Source: Actinomadura luzonensis
GTDB lineage: Bacteria; Actinomycetota; Actinomycetes; Streptosporangiales; Streptosporangiaceae
Assembly (NCBI RefSeq): GCF_022664455.2
Contig: NZ_JAKRKC020000001.1
Coordinates: 1,989,001-2,053,000, forward strand
DNA: 64,000 nt
Reading direction: 5' to 3'
Positions within the stretch are counted from its first letter, which is position 1, and every line of letters starts with the position of its first letter. A program made the position numbers and the translations under genes. Positions 44,266-52,429 of this stretch are shown one piece after another. Under the pieces are notes generated by a model. That model worked only from the letters and a program-made list of their open reading frames with translations, had not been told where the DNA came from and ran no database searches.

Positions 44266-45083
44266 TGGCCAAGAGCATCGAATTCTCCGTCATCGCCCCG
44301 CCCGACTATCTGGAAGCCTTCGTCTCTCACGAGCCGGCCCGCGTGCACCATGTGGCTGCCCAGCGGGTCCTGTCCGATCGCGCCTATCAGGCGTTCTTCC
44401 GTCGTGAGGCCGCGCGGGGAGCGGAGATCATCGTCGACAACGGGGTTTTCGACCTCGGCCATGCCCTGCCGACTCCGGACCTGATCGCGGCGGCCCACGC
44501 GGTCGACGCCCGCGAGATCATCCTCCCGGATGTCATGCGGGACGGTCCCGCGACGATCAAGGCCAGCGAGCAGGCCACGCACGAGATCCGGGACCTGAGC
44601 GACGAGTTCCGGCTGTGCGCCGTGGTACAAGGCGCGAACGACGATGAGTGGCTGCGCTGCTACGACCACTTCGTGTCCAGCGGCTACATCGGCGCGATCG
44701 CGCTGCCCGCTTCCCGGCACCCGGCCCCTGAAGAGGAAGTGTGCCGTACCCGATGGACGGCCACCCGTTACCTGGAGGAGCGCGGCCTGGTCGAGCAGCG
44801 GATCGTCTACCGCCTACTCGGCCTCGGCAGGACCGGGCACCTGGAACTGGTCGAGCAGCGCGAGCATGAATGGATCGCTTCCGTGGACGGCGCGGCCCCG
44901 GTCATCCTCGGCGCGATGGGCATCGCCATGCTGCCCGACGGCCCGTACGAGAAGCCGAAAACCCCGCGCATCGAAGACCTCGGCCCGATCCCCGATACCC
45001 GGTTCCGCCTGATCCGCCAGAACATCGCCGTGGTGCGCAAGGCAGCTGGCAGCAACGTTCGGATTGGACAGGTTCGCCCATGA
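44265..45083 (+). CDS. Short TGT/DpdA-like base-exchange enzyme
   Basis: This is 272 residues, starting at ATG one base into the folE stop (TGATG). It resembles tRNA-guanine transglycosylases and particularly the short phage DpdA-like proteins: IIVDNGVFDLGHALPTP, EIILPDVMRDGPATIKAS, VVQGANDDEWLRCYDHFVSSG, IGAIALPAS. Conserved Asp residues in VDNG and PDV are candidates for acid-base and nucleophile roles. Standard TGT is about 370 residues with a zinc site; here no clear zinc cluster is seen. Such enzymes swap a guanine for a 7-deazaguanine in tRNA or DNA. Which nucleic acid is used here is unknown. Confidence 0.75.
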   Translation: MAKSIEFSVIAPPDYLEAFVSHEPARVHHVAAQRVLSDRAYQAFFRREAARGAEIIVDNGVFDLGHALPTPDLIAAAHAVDAREIILPDVMRDGPATIKASEQATHEIRDLSDEFRLCAVVQGANDDEWLRCYDHFVSSGYIGAIALPASRHPAPEEEVCRTRWTATRYLEERGLVEQRIVYRLLGLGRTGHLELVEQREHEWIASVDGAAPVILGAMGIAMLPDGPYEKPKTPRIEDLGPIPDTRFRLIRQNIAVVRKAAGSNVRIGQVRP

Positions 45084-46165
45084 GCCTCATGCCCGGCTCC
45101 TTGCTCACCAGGGGCGCCGACGTCGTGCTGCCCGCGGCACCGATCACAGCGGACACTCACACGATGGGCGCGGAAAGTCTGCTGCGCTACCTGGAGATCA
45201 AGGTTCACCACCTCATCCAGGAACGGTCCTGGAAGAACATCCACGTCATCGGAAGTTACGATCGCCAGGCCGTCGTCTCCCTTCACGAAAAGACCGGCAA
45301 GCTGTTCAACTGGGAGCGGCCCACCGCCGAAGTCCACGACCGCGAGCTGGTGGTCAAGGCGTTCCCCGGCATCCACTACGTCCACCACTACGCCCTGATC
45401 ATTGCCACCTATCTCGCGATGACCGACCGGAGCTCCGAGACAGTCACCTACCAGCTCCCAGACCCTGCCCTACGCCGCGCGGCGGTCGACCGGCTCCACC
45501 TTGCCCTGGAAGGTGACCTCGTCATCGTCGGCTGGGCGCTGGAGCACCTCGCCCCGGACAGCGGAGTCTGGAGGCGCCGCGCGGGCTACGCCTGGCAGCG
45601 CGCGACGCTGCACGGCCGCCGGGTGGTCTACCTCGGCTTCCAGCACAGCATCTGGGGAGACGTCGCAGGCCAAGTCGTGGCCCGGCTCGCCGAACTCGGT
45701 GCGCGGGATGTCGTGTATGTCGGCAAGGTCGGTGCTCTGGCGCCCGAAGTCAAACCCAACACGTCGCTCGCCACCGGCAATGCGAGCCTCGTCGACAGCT
45801 CCCTCATCAAGTGGGACGACTTCTTCGGCGACTTCGCCGCAGCTCAGCCCGGCGTATGCACGGGTGTCCACGTGACCTCGCCGTCGATCCTGCTGGAAGA
45901 CCGCGAGTGGCTGGCCAAGCACGCCGAACACGCCTTCGTCGACCCGGAGATCGGCCCCATGGGGGCCGCCGCGCACCGAGCGGGGATCGGTTTCGGCTAC
46001 CTCCACGTCATTTCCAACAATCTCGCCCGCCACTACCCGGCGGACCTGTCCAATGAGCGTCACCACGAGGTCGTACGGCGGCGCGCCATCCTCGTCGGCC
46101 GGATCCGCGACATCATCGCGAGCCGTCTGGCCGATCTGAACAGCCACGGAGGACGACGATCATGA
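45080..46165 (+). CDS. Nucleoside-phosphorylase-like protein
   Basis: This is 361 residues from an ATG overlapping the previous stop (ATGA). The C-terminal half matches the purine nucleoside phosphorylase/MTAP fold: VVYVGKVGALAPEVKPNTSLATG, HAFVDPEIGPMGAAAHRAGIGFGYLHVISN. The N-terminal half has KVHHLIQERSWKNIHVIGSYDR, DRELVVKAFPGIHYVHHYA and HLALEGDLVIVGWALE, not assigned to a known domain. Phosphorylases exchange a base and (deoxy)ribose-1-phosphate. In this context it might attach or release a deazapurine base; this is an inference from neighbours. Confidence 0.6.
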   Translation: MSLMPGSLLTRGADVVLPAAPITADTHTMGAESLLRYLEIKVHHLIQERSWKNIHVIGSYDRQAVVSLHEKTGKLFNWERPTAEVHDRELVVKAFPGIHYVHHYALIIATYLAMTDRSSETVTYQLPDPALRRAAVDRLHLALEGDLVIVGWALEHLAPDSGVWRRRAGYAWQRATLHGRRVVYLGFQHSIWGDVAGQVVARLAELGARDVVYVGKVGALAPEVKPNTSLATGNASLVDSSLIKWDDFFGDFAAAQPGVCTGVHVTSPSILLEDREWLAKHAEHAFVDPEIGPMGAAAHRAGIGFGYLHVISNNLARHYPADLSNERHHEVVRRRAILVGRIRDIIASRLADLNSHGGRRS

Positions 46166-46857
46166 CGGTCGCAGCACGCCCCACCAATCCCGTTCACGGC
46201 CGGGAGATCACCGTCACCGGAATCGACGGAGCAGGCAAAACCACTCTCGCGACGCGCTTGCACCAGTCCCTCGTGGACGCCGGCCACAAGGCGATCCTGG
46301 TCGGCAAGCACACTACCGACGTCCCCATGGACGCGGAACTGTCTGCCTACCTCGACCGGCTGAACGAGCTCGTCTACCGCCGCGACGCGCGCGTCGCTCA
46401 GGCGTGCGGTGAGCACTACTGGCTGATGGCGCTGGCCGCCTGGTACACGCTTCAGGAGAAGCTCGTGATTCAGCCTGCCCTTGCCGCCGGCACTCACGTT
46501 GTCCTCGACAACGCCCACCACAAGATCCTCGCGCGATACGCGGTCAGCCCGAACGTCTCGACCCGACTCGCCGACCAGGTCTTCGCTCACCTCACCGAAC
46601 CCGATCTTGTGATCTTCCTGCGCCTCGGCGCCCGCGAAGCCCTGCGCCGCAAGGGCGAGTTCACCTCCCTGGAGGCCGGCCACCTTGGCGCCGGTGACGA
46701 GGACTTCATCCGCTACCAGGACACCGTCCTCGCCCAGTTGGACGAACATGCGCAGCATGGCGGATGGCTGTCCCTGGACGTCACCGACATGGACCGCGAC
46801 GACGTGTTCAAGATCGCGGCCGATGCCCTCGTCGATCGCCTACGGCTTTCCCTCTGA
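46162..46857 (+). CDS. dTMP-kinase-like P-loop kinase
   Basis: This is 231 residues from ATG, coupled by ATGA to the phosphorylase-like gene. The P-loop is TVTGIDGAGKTTLATRL. The Asp-Arg of thymidylate kinases is replaced by DNAHHKILAR, and the LID region RRKGEFTSLEAG has Arg/Lys. Compared with the tmk fusion at 1431 it is divergent and lacks the DRYVDSS motif, so a different nucleotide is likely. A role in phosphorylating the nucleotide made by the cluster is possible. The chromosome already has a dTMP kinase, so this is not a housekeeping copy. Confidence 0.7.
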   Translation: MTVAARPTNPVHGREITVTGIDGAGKTTLATRLHQSLVDAGHKAILVGKHTTDVPMDAELSAYLDRLNELVYRRDARVAQACGEHYWLMALAAWYTLQEKLVIQPALAAGTHVVLDNAHHKILARYAVSPNVSTRLADQVFAHLTEPDLVIFLRLGAREALRRKGEFTSLEAGHLGAGDEDFIRYQDTVLAQLDEHAQHGGWLSLDVTDMDRDDVFKIAADALVDRLRLSL

Positions 46858-46885
46858 CCCGCACCCCATCACGAGGAAACGCACC

Positions 46886-47797
46886 ATGCCAGTGCCTCCA
46901 CCCGACGGCGAGTACGTTTGCCATGGCGTCACCTGGACGACCGGTGATCCCCGGCTGCTGCTCGCCCCGCTGCCCGACGGGCCGCTGATCTACGCCGAGA
47001 TCATGAACCAACGGCTCGGCTTCCAGGTGATGAGTACCGGCCGATGGTGCACCGGTCGATACCGGTTCGCTGACACGGTCCGCGTTGAGGCCCTCGCCTG
47101 CCCTCATCGCGCAAGGGCCACGCAGAGCGGCCAGTGCGCCGCGTGCGCGGATCAGGACGACTTCCGCTTCGCCCACCAGGTCCACCAGGGTGGCCACGCC
47201 CCCGATGCCCTTCGCCGGTACATGGCCCAGCCACACTGGCTGTACATGGCCACCTTCGCCGATGGCACCACCAAGGTCGGGACCGCGGCCGAGCCGCGCA
47301 AACGCTCCCGCCTGGACGAGCAAGGCGCTCTGTGGGCCACTTACCTATTCAAGAGTCCCGACGGCCGCTCTGTGCGCCACCTCGAGGACACTCTCGCGAG
47401 CCGTCTACGGGTCCCTCAAACCGTGCGGGCCGCAGCCAAGCTTCAAGCTCTGGCGGACCTGGCCGACCTGTCCACCGCTCACACCGCCCACCAGCAGACC
47501 ATCGCCCGCGCGGCCGACGTGCTCGACGCCCCTACGGTGATGGAGGCATGGGCACCACCGGCCGAGGGCGAACGCCTCCGCACGGCCGGCGGCACACGGG
47601 TGCTGTACCCACATGACCTGCGTGAGGGCGAGCACAGCTTCACCCCCGTCTCCTTCCTGGGCTCCCAGGTCCTGGCCCTCCTCGAGCAGGGCGACGACAT
47701 CGGCTATCTGCTCGACCTCGGCAAACTCAAGGGCTGCCGCATCATCCTGGGCCCGTTCACCTCTCCCAACACCGCGGTCCAGGCTTCCCTGTTCTGA
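46886..47797 (+). CDS. DUF2797-family protein
   Basis: This is 303 residues from ATG with GAGGAAAC upstream. The core LYMATFADGTTKVGTAAEPRKRSRLDEQGALWATYLF matches DUF2797, a GIY-YIG-nuclease-like family. A zinc-binding cluster is suggested by ACPHRARATQSGQCAAC. The N-terminal half includes CHGVTWTTGDPRLLLAPLPDG. No reaction is known. It starts 29 bases after the kinase gene and is the seventh gene of the cluster. It might bind or cut nucleic acid that carries a modified base (inference). Confidence 0.72.
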   Translation: MPVPPPDGEYVCHGVTWTTGDPRLLLAPLPDGPLIYAEIMNQRLGFQVMSTGRWCTGRYRFADTVRVEALACPHRARATQSGQCAACADQDDFRFAHQVHQGGHAPDALRRYMAQPHWLYMATFADGTTKVGTAAEPRKRSRLDEQGALWATYLFKSPDGRSVRHLEDTLASRLRVPQTVRAAAKLQALADLADLSTAHTAHQQTIARAADVLDAPTVMEAWAPPAEGERLRTAGGTRVLYPHDLREGEHSFTPVSFLGSQVLALLEQGDDIGYLLDLGKLKGCRIILGPFTSPNTAVQASLF

Positions 47798-47837
47798 CCC
47801 AGCTCTTGGCTACAGCGTTCGATCGCTCAATCCTGAA

Positions 47838-48686
47838 GTGAGGCAAGCATTGGCACCCCCTGACGCCGTCCTCGGTTGGGACGAGGACACCACGGCCGAG
47901 GCATACGCCGCCTTCACCCGCGACTTCCCCATGTACGGCACCACCAGCCGAGATCTCGCCCGTCGCGCCACTCTCGCCGCCAGCCGCCTGGTAGTCGATC
48001 TGTGTGGCGGAGCGGGCGCAACAGCCGAAGCTATTCTCGCCCTGGCCCCGCGCCAGGCCCGAGTCATCTCCTTGGACACCGCCGCAGCCATGCAACGCGT
48101 CGGCCGCCGTACGCTGACCGACCCGCGCCTGTGCTGGGTCAACGCCCCAGCCGAGGATCTGGCTGACCACGTCTCAGGTCCGGCCGACGCTGTGGTGTGC
48201 AACTCCGCGATCTGGAAGACCGACGTCCCTGCCGTGTTCGCAGCGGTCCACCGTGTCTTGCGGCTCAGTGGTCGCTTCGTGTTCAACATCGGCGGAGGCT
48301 TCGCCGGGGTTACTCACCCCGATAAGAAGGCCGTATGCAACCGTCCCTCGCTCAACAGGCTAATTCAGCAGATCGCCGCCCGTGACTACGGCTACTCCCC
48401 GCCTCCTGTCACCGACACCGCCAAGTTGCCACTGGATACCGTCCTTATGTACCTGGCCGCAGCCGGGCTGACCGTGGTGGACACCGAAATCACCGCCCAG
48501 CACAGCACCATGGAGGAGCAGAAGGCGTGGCTGTCCATCCCGGTGTTCGCGCGGCCCGACGGTGACTTCACCTATGAACAGCGTATGGAAATCCTGGACA
48601 AGGCATACGCCCTGACCACGCCCGGCACTCGGACCGTGACGAGCTGGCTCGTCGTGGTAGCCCAACGGCCCGGCGAGGCACCGTGA
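47838..48686 (+). CDS. Class I SAM-dependent methyltransferase
   Basis: This is about 282 residues from GTG at 47838; TTG at 47850 is an alternative, and no ribosome site is obvious. The SAM-binding site is LVVDLCGGAGATAEAILAL, followed by ISLDTAAAM, VNAPAEDLAD, VVCNSAIWKTD and LRLSGRFVFNIGG. This is a class I fold. No PPY-type catalytic motif is seen, so it is not an obvious DNA amino-methyltransferase, and a small molecule, nucleoside or RNA may be methylated. It is 40 bases downstream of the DUF2797 gene and closes the cluster. Confidence 0.75.
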   Translation: MRQALAPPDAVLGWDEDTTAEAYAAFTRDFPMYGTTSRDLARRATLAASRLVVDLCGGAGATAEAILALAPRQARVISLDTAAAMQRVGRRTLTDPRLCWVNAPAEDLADHVSGPADAVVCNSAIWKTDVPAVFAAVHRVLRLSGRFVFNIGGGFAGVTHPDKKAVCNRPSLNRLIQQIAARDYGYSPPPVTDTAKLPLDTVLMYLAAAGLTVVDTEITAQHSTMEEQKAWLSIPVFARPDGDFTYEQRMEILDKAYALTTPGTRTVTSWLVVVAQRPGEAP

Positions 48687-48792
48687 TCACCCTGCCCCAC
48701 ACCACTCCTGGTAAGAAGCGATGCGACCACACCAGCGTCGCGCTCGCCCAGATCGACCGAGTGATCTAACCGTGCCGCAGTGTCGTAGGAAC

Positions 48793-49329
48793 TCAGCGCG
48801 CCCTGATCGGATCCTCGGCCGCCAGCCAGCGCACGTACGTCTGGATACGGTCGTGATCCTCAGGGAAGACGGACTCGCACTCTTCATCGAGACCGAACCA
48901 CCGCGCCGGCTGCCCGTGCTCCCCGCCCAGCGGCACGTCGCGGTCTACGATCGCGACGTACGACAGGCTCAGCGTCGGCGACCAATCGGCACGATAGGAC
49001 CTGACGCAGGCGGCCGCAGGCACAGGCAGCAGCTCAGCTCGCAGTCCGGTCTCCTCGGCGAGCTCACGCGCCGCAGCGGCGCGCGGCGTTTCTCCCGGCT
49101 CCACCTTGCCGCCTGGCGACACCCATCCACGCCAGCGGTGCTTGACCAGCAGGACATGCCGGAAGGCCGGATCGGTCACCCAGACCTCGGCGGCCAACGG
49201 CTCCATCGGCTGCCGGCGGGCTCGCTCCAGCCAGGCTCGCGCGTCATCGAATTCGAGAACCGCCAGCTCGACGTCGGCGACCACCGCCTCCAAGATCGCC
49301 TTGCCAGGCTCACCATGGATCACCCGCAC
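48793..49329 (-). CDS. NUDIX hydrolase
   Basis: This is 178 residues. The NUDIX box is complete: GGKVEPGETPRAAAARELAEETGL. Before it, FRHVLLVKHRWRGWVSPGG is typical of 8-oxo-dGTPase-like members. It hydrolyses a nucleoside diphosphate linked to another moiety, substrate unknown. It faces the methyltransferase gene and is separated from it by about 100 bases. In this place a role in cleansing odd nucleotides made by the cluster is possible, but NUDIX genes are common. Confidence 0.88.
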   Translation of the reverse strand: MRVIHGEPGKAILEAVVADVELAVLEFDDARAWLERARRQPMEPLAAEVWVTDPAFRHVLLVKHRWRGWVSPGGKVEPGETPRAAAARELAEETGLRAELLPVPAAACVRSYRADWSPTLSLSYVAIVDRDVPLGGEHGQPARWFGLDEECESVFPEDHDRIQTYVRWLAAEDPIRAR

Positions 49330-49791
49330 ACCCTATGCCGACCTACGTATCGATCGCCGCGATCATAGGAGGGCCAACCAAGCACGCTGAAGCTGCCACA
49401 CACCGGGCTTGGATCGTCCTGGGAGGAATTCACTTGCTCAACCAGACTGCGGCCCGGTGTGTGCACGACCCATCGTCCTGGTTGGGGTCGCCCCACAGGA
49501 GGTCAGCGTCCCGAGCACAACTGTGATGGTGCGGTGGGGTGCGCTCGGGGACTGCCCGACCAGCGCCCTGACCGCTGCCGGGACGACGCTCGCGAACCGC
49601 CAGTTCGTTCCTGGCAGCACCCTGTTCCCTGACTCCATCGCTGGCCCCGCCCTGCGCGCGATGGTCGGCGACACCTGGCGTTCCTCGCGTCACGCGCCAA
49701 CGGCGCGACCACACGTTCGCGTCTTGAGGGACGCCTGGATCCCAGCGGAGAGACTCGGCACCTCGTCATCGATTTTCGCAAGATCGAGGCG
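49330..49791. other. Intergenic stretch with no supported gene
   Basis: Open frames exist (128 codons plus strand from 49409; 94 codons minus) but none has a ribosome site or a family match. The plus-strand frame contains VRWGALGDCPTSALTAAG, which could be a gene remnant. Confidence 0.4.
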
Positions 49792-50250
49792 ATGACCAAC
49801 AGCTTCGCTGACGAGTTGATCGGCAAGCTCTACACGTCCCTGGCTGCCAGCGACGTCACCTCCGGAGGCGTACAGCTCCTCGGGATGAACGAAGAGACCA
49901 GGGATGCGGTAACCGTGTGCCTAGAACGACGCAAGCTCGTGGCAGTCGCCGGTGACGAACAGCGACTGCTCGCCAGCGACGAACTGCTGCAGGCGACCTA
50001 CGCCGTCGCGCGGCACCTCAACCAATTCCGCGCCGCTGACTTGGCATCTGAGCTGGCGATTTCCCTGCCCAACGCGAACAACAGGCTCAAACGCCTCCTC
50101 GAGGCAGGAGCGCTGTGCCGGCAACCTGATCCGGAACGTGAACGCGGTGGTAAACAGTTCACCTATCAGTTGCCGTTCGGCGCCAGCACCACGCGCGGGG
50201 ATGTGTTGACGGGGCCACTGTGGAGTCGATTCCCCGGCTCGGGCCTATAG
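49792..50250 (+). CDS. Small HTH protein
   Basis: This is 152 residues from ATG with TCGAGGCG nearby. The centre VARHLNQFRAADLASELAISLPNANNRLKRLLEAGALCR is a winged helix-turn-helix with recognition helix NANNRLKRL. The N-terminal half (ELIGKLYTSLAASDV, TVCLERRKLVAVAGDEQ) is not recognised. It may be a small regulator. A stem-loop with T-run ends its transcript. Confidence 0.6.
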   Translation: MTNSFADELIGKLYTSLAASDVTSGGVQLLGMNEETRDAVTVCLERRKLVAVAGDEQRLLASDELLQATYAVARHLNQFRAADLASELAISLPNANNRLKRLLEAGALCRQPDPERERGGKQFTYQLPFGASTTRGDVLTGPLWSRFPGSGL

Positions 50251-50270
50251 GTACGCTGCCCTGGTAGTCC

Positions 50271-50299
50271 ACCCCCTCGCCTTCGGGCGGGGGTCTTTT
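50271..50299 (+). terminator. Intrinsic terminator after the HTH gene
   Basis: A stem of ACCCCC with CGCC, loop TTCG, and GGCG with GGGGT (one bulged T) is followed by CTTTTG. It is a classical GC stem with a UUCG tetraloop and U-run. Confidence 0.8.
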
Positions 50300-50345
50300 G
50301 CTATTTCTGGGGCTGGCGGATTCGCCAGCCGGGGTACGCCTCGCC

Positions 50346-50374
50346 GTGCTCCCCGCGCACGCGGGGATGGTCCC
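50346..50374. CRISPR. Isolated type I-E-like CRISPR repeat
   Basis: The 29 bases begin GTGCTCCCCGCGC and end GCGGGGATGGTCCC, the standard shape of actinobacterial type I-E repeats (hairpin CCCCGC-GCGGGG). Spurious translation gives PAHAGMVP, a well-known trace of these repeats. No second repeat is found at the expected ~61-base spacing on either side, and no cas gene is seen. It is a lone repeat, perhaps a relic or a seed site. Confidence 0.6.
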
Positions 50375-50772
50375 GGGTCCGCTCACCCACCACGCGAACG
50401 GGCCTGGCCGCGATCACCTCCGTCCACGACGAAGGACACGCGCGTCAGGGGCGGTCGATCCGACGGCCTCATTCAGAGATCGATTCAACCGCGAGCATCT
50501 TTTCGATGTAGCTTTCTTCCCAGAAACCCCTACCTGGGAGGGCAAGTGTCGGTGGGGCAGGAGATCCTCTTCCATCGGTACGCCATTCCCCTCGGCCACG
50601 GCGGCATGGGGTCGGCGATCTACGACACGGGTGTCCACGTTCGTATCCGGGAACGCAAGGGTTCTGAAGTTGGAGACCTCCGGCTTCCGGGACAGCTGAA
50701 CATTTGCGCAGGCTGGGGCGAACACCCTAGCCCTCAGCCTTTTCCAGACGCGACGAGCGGTTCAAGAAGCAT
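50375..50772. other. Stretch with no clear gene before the CoiA-like gene
   Basis: A 78-codon plus-strand ORF (50546-50782) is present, reading SVGQEILFHRYAIPLGHGG early on, but it has no strong ribosome site and overlaps the next gene. It may be a short leader or a remnant. The promoter of the CoiA-like gene is expected here. Confidence 0.35.
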
Positions 50773-52428
50773 ATGGACCTAGATCGCCGCCGCGTGCAGA
50801 CTGCCGTTCTCGGCAGTCCCGAGTCGGACCATCCCCTGTCGCTGCCTACCGACCGCGTGGAGGCCTTCGCATACCTCTCGCGTTACCGTGGCCAGGAGTT
50901 CTACTGCGGTCAGCTGCTCGGCGGCTGCGGCTGGCGACTCATGGACAAGCTGTACAAGGACCGGGTCTGCCATTTCGCGCATTACCCCGATCCGCATGGG
51001 CATGCACCGGAGTGCGAGCGCCGCTACGCCGGCGCCGACAGCGCCGATCACCTCTATATCCACCGTGGCCTCACCACGAGGTTCGGCCAGCTCGGAAAGA
51101 AACAGCGGTTCAACGGCCGGATGGAGGGTGGCGAGTGCATCGATCTGCTGGTTACTCCTCGACGTGCCCGCAGCGCTATCAAGGTGCAGTTCGTGAACCT
51201 CTCCGCCAAGGAGTGGGCTGACGAGGATGAGGATCTTCGCAGGCGGCTCGGCCGCGTCGACTGGGTGGTGGGTCCGCGAGCCTCGACAACGGCGGGCTAC
51301 CTGATCGACCGCGATGGTTACGCACTGCACGTCCGCTGCATCCCCCGCGAACGAAACCGGATCGTGGAGATCGGCACGGAGACCCGCGACGGCGATCTGG
51401 CATGGGCGTCGGTCGATGACTGCGAGATCACAGAGAGGGGAATCGTCACCCCGCTGCTGCGTAAGACTCGTTCAAGCAACCCGCGCGGGGAAAGCTCTCC
51501 GCAACCTGTGAGTGAGCCGTCGAAACCGGCCATGGATCCACGTCGGCTGGCGATCTATCAGGAAGTCCGTGCCGGGTGCGTGAAGCTGGTCCAGGACATC
51601 GAAGAGGCGAAGGGCGCGGGCGATCTGGCCACGGCACGACTCTACGTGCGCGAGTTTCGACTGACCCTGGTGCGGGTGTCGCTGTTCAACCCGGACTTCG
51701 CCCAGGAGGTCCGGCAGCTCAAGAGCTACGAGGCGTGGGTGGCGCACGAGCAGAACGCGCGCAAGGTTGCCAAATACCAGGAGCAACGGACTCAAACGCT
51801 AGGGCTCACCCAGCAGCGCAGAGCGCGGTTGCGGGACATCGTCAAACTGCTGCGAGGCGCACAAGCTGCAGGGGACAGAGCCCTGGGCAGGGAACTGGAG
51901 GCCGAAGGCAGGGAACTGCTCAAGATGCTGAAGACGAGGAAAACGTACAAGGAAGATCGGAAAGTACTTGACCGGGCTGCCCGATGGCTCGACGTCAGCG
52001 CTGCACCGTTCAAGCCAGAGACGCCACCACCCGCCCCTCAGCCACAGGTCGGAGGCGCCGAAGGGCTTGGCGAACGGATACTGGCCAAGCTGAAGGCGGT
52101 CGCCGCGGACCAGAAGACCATTGACTGGCAGCAACTCCTCGGCAAGGAGTGGGAGTGGACCAGCTCGAAGAAGCGCTTGGAAGCTCTCGTCTGGGTGGAC
52201 GACGTAGATGACAAGTCGCGGCCGCTGCTGTCCGCCCTGGTCACCCAGCCTCAGGGGCGGCTTGATCCGGAATTTCGCCAGATACTCGCCGCTTTGGGCT
52301 TTGCCGTGCCTCAGACAGACCAGGCCCTTGAACTGATCTGGCGGCGAGAGGTGGACCGTGCGCATGCCTGTTTCGCCAAGCAACCCCGGCCGATCCCCGA
52401 CCGGCTCGTCCCCCGTGCCGATCAATAG
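50773..52428 (+). CDS. CoiA-like nuclease-domain protein with long helical C-terminus
   Basis: This is 551 residues from ATG. The N-terminal ~220 residues resemble competence protein CoiA: zinc-like CHFAHYPDPHGHAPECERRY, HLYIHRGLTTRFGQLGK, and a nuclease-like core CIDLLVTPRRARSAIKVQFVNLSAKEW with a D-x(n)-Q-x-K pattern where PD-(D/E)xK enzymes have their acid residues. The next ~180 residues are predicted helices rich in Arg, Leu and Glu, with VRQLKSYEAWVAHEQNARKVAK and a coiled-coil look. The remainder is alpha-helical with no match. In Gram-positives CoiA aids recombination during transformation; here it may be a defence or DNA-repair protein (inference). It faces the Ser/Thr kinase. Confidence 0.6.
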   Translation: MDLDRRRVQTAVLGSPESDHPLSLPTDRVEAFAYLSRYRGQEFYCGQLLGGCGWRLMDKLYKDRVCHFAHYPDPHGHAPECERRYAGADSADHLYIHRGLTTRFGQLGKKQRFNGRMEGGECIDLLVTPRRARSAIKVQFVNLSAKEWADEDEDLRRRLGRVDWVVGPRASTTAGYLIDRDGYALHVRCIPRERNRIVEIGTETRDGDLAWASVDDCEITERGIVTPLLRKTRSSNPRGESSPQPVSEPSKPAMDPRRLAIYQEVRAGCVKLVQDIEEAKGAGDLATARLYVREFRLTLVRVSLFNPDFAQEVRQLKSYEAWVAHEQNARKVAKYQEQRTQTLGLTQQRRARLRDIVKLLRGAQAAGDRALGRELEAEGRELLKMLKTRKTYKEDRKVLDRAARWLDVSAAPFKPETPPPAPQPQVGGAEGLGERILAKLKAVAADQKTIDWQQLLGKEWEWTSSKKRLEALVWVDDVDDKSRPLLSALVTQPQGRLDPEFRQILAALGFAVPQTDQALELIWRREVDRAHACFAKQPRPIPDRLVPRADQ

Positions 52429-52429
52429 A

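Noticed and set aside
50260..50460. A complete CRISPR array.
   Set aside because: Only one repeat can be found; positions 61 bases up and down do not match it.
50298..50699. A plus-strand ORF of 133 codons.
   Set aside because: Its PAHAGMVP part is a translation of the CRISPR repeat, and the rest is unlike protein.
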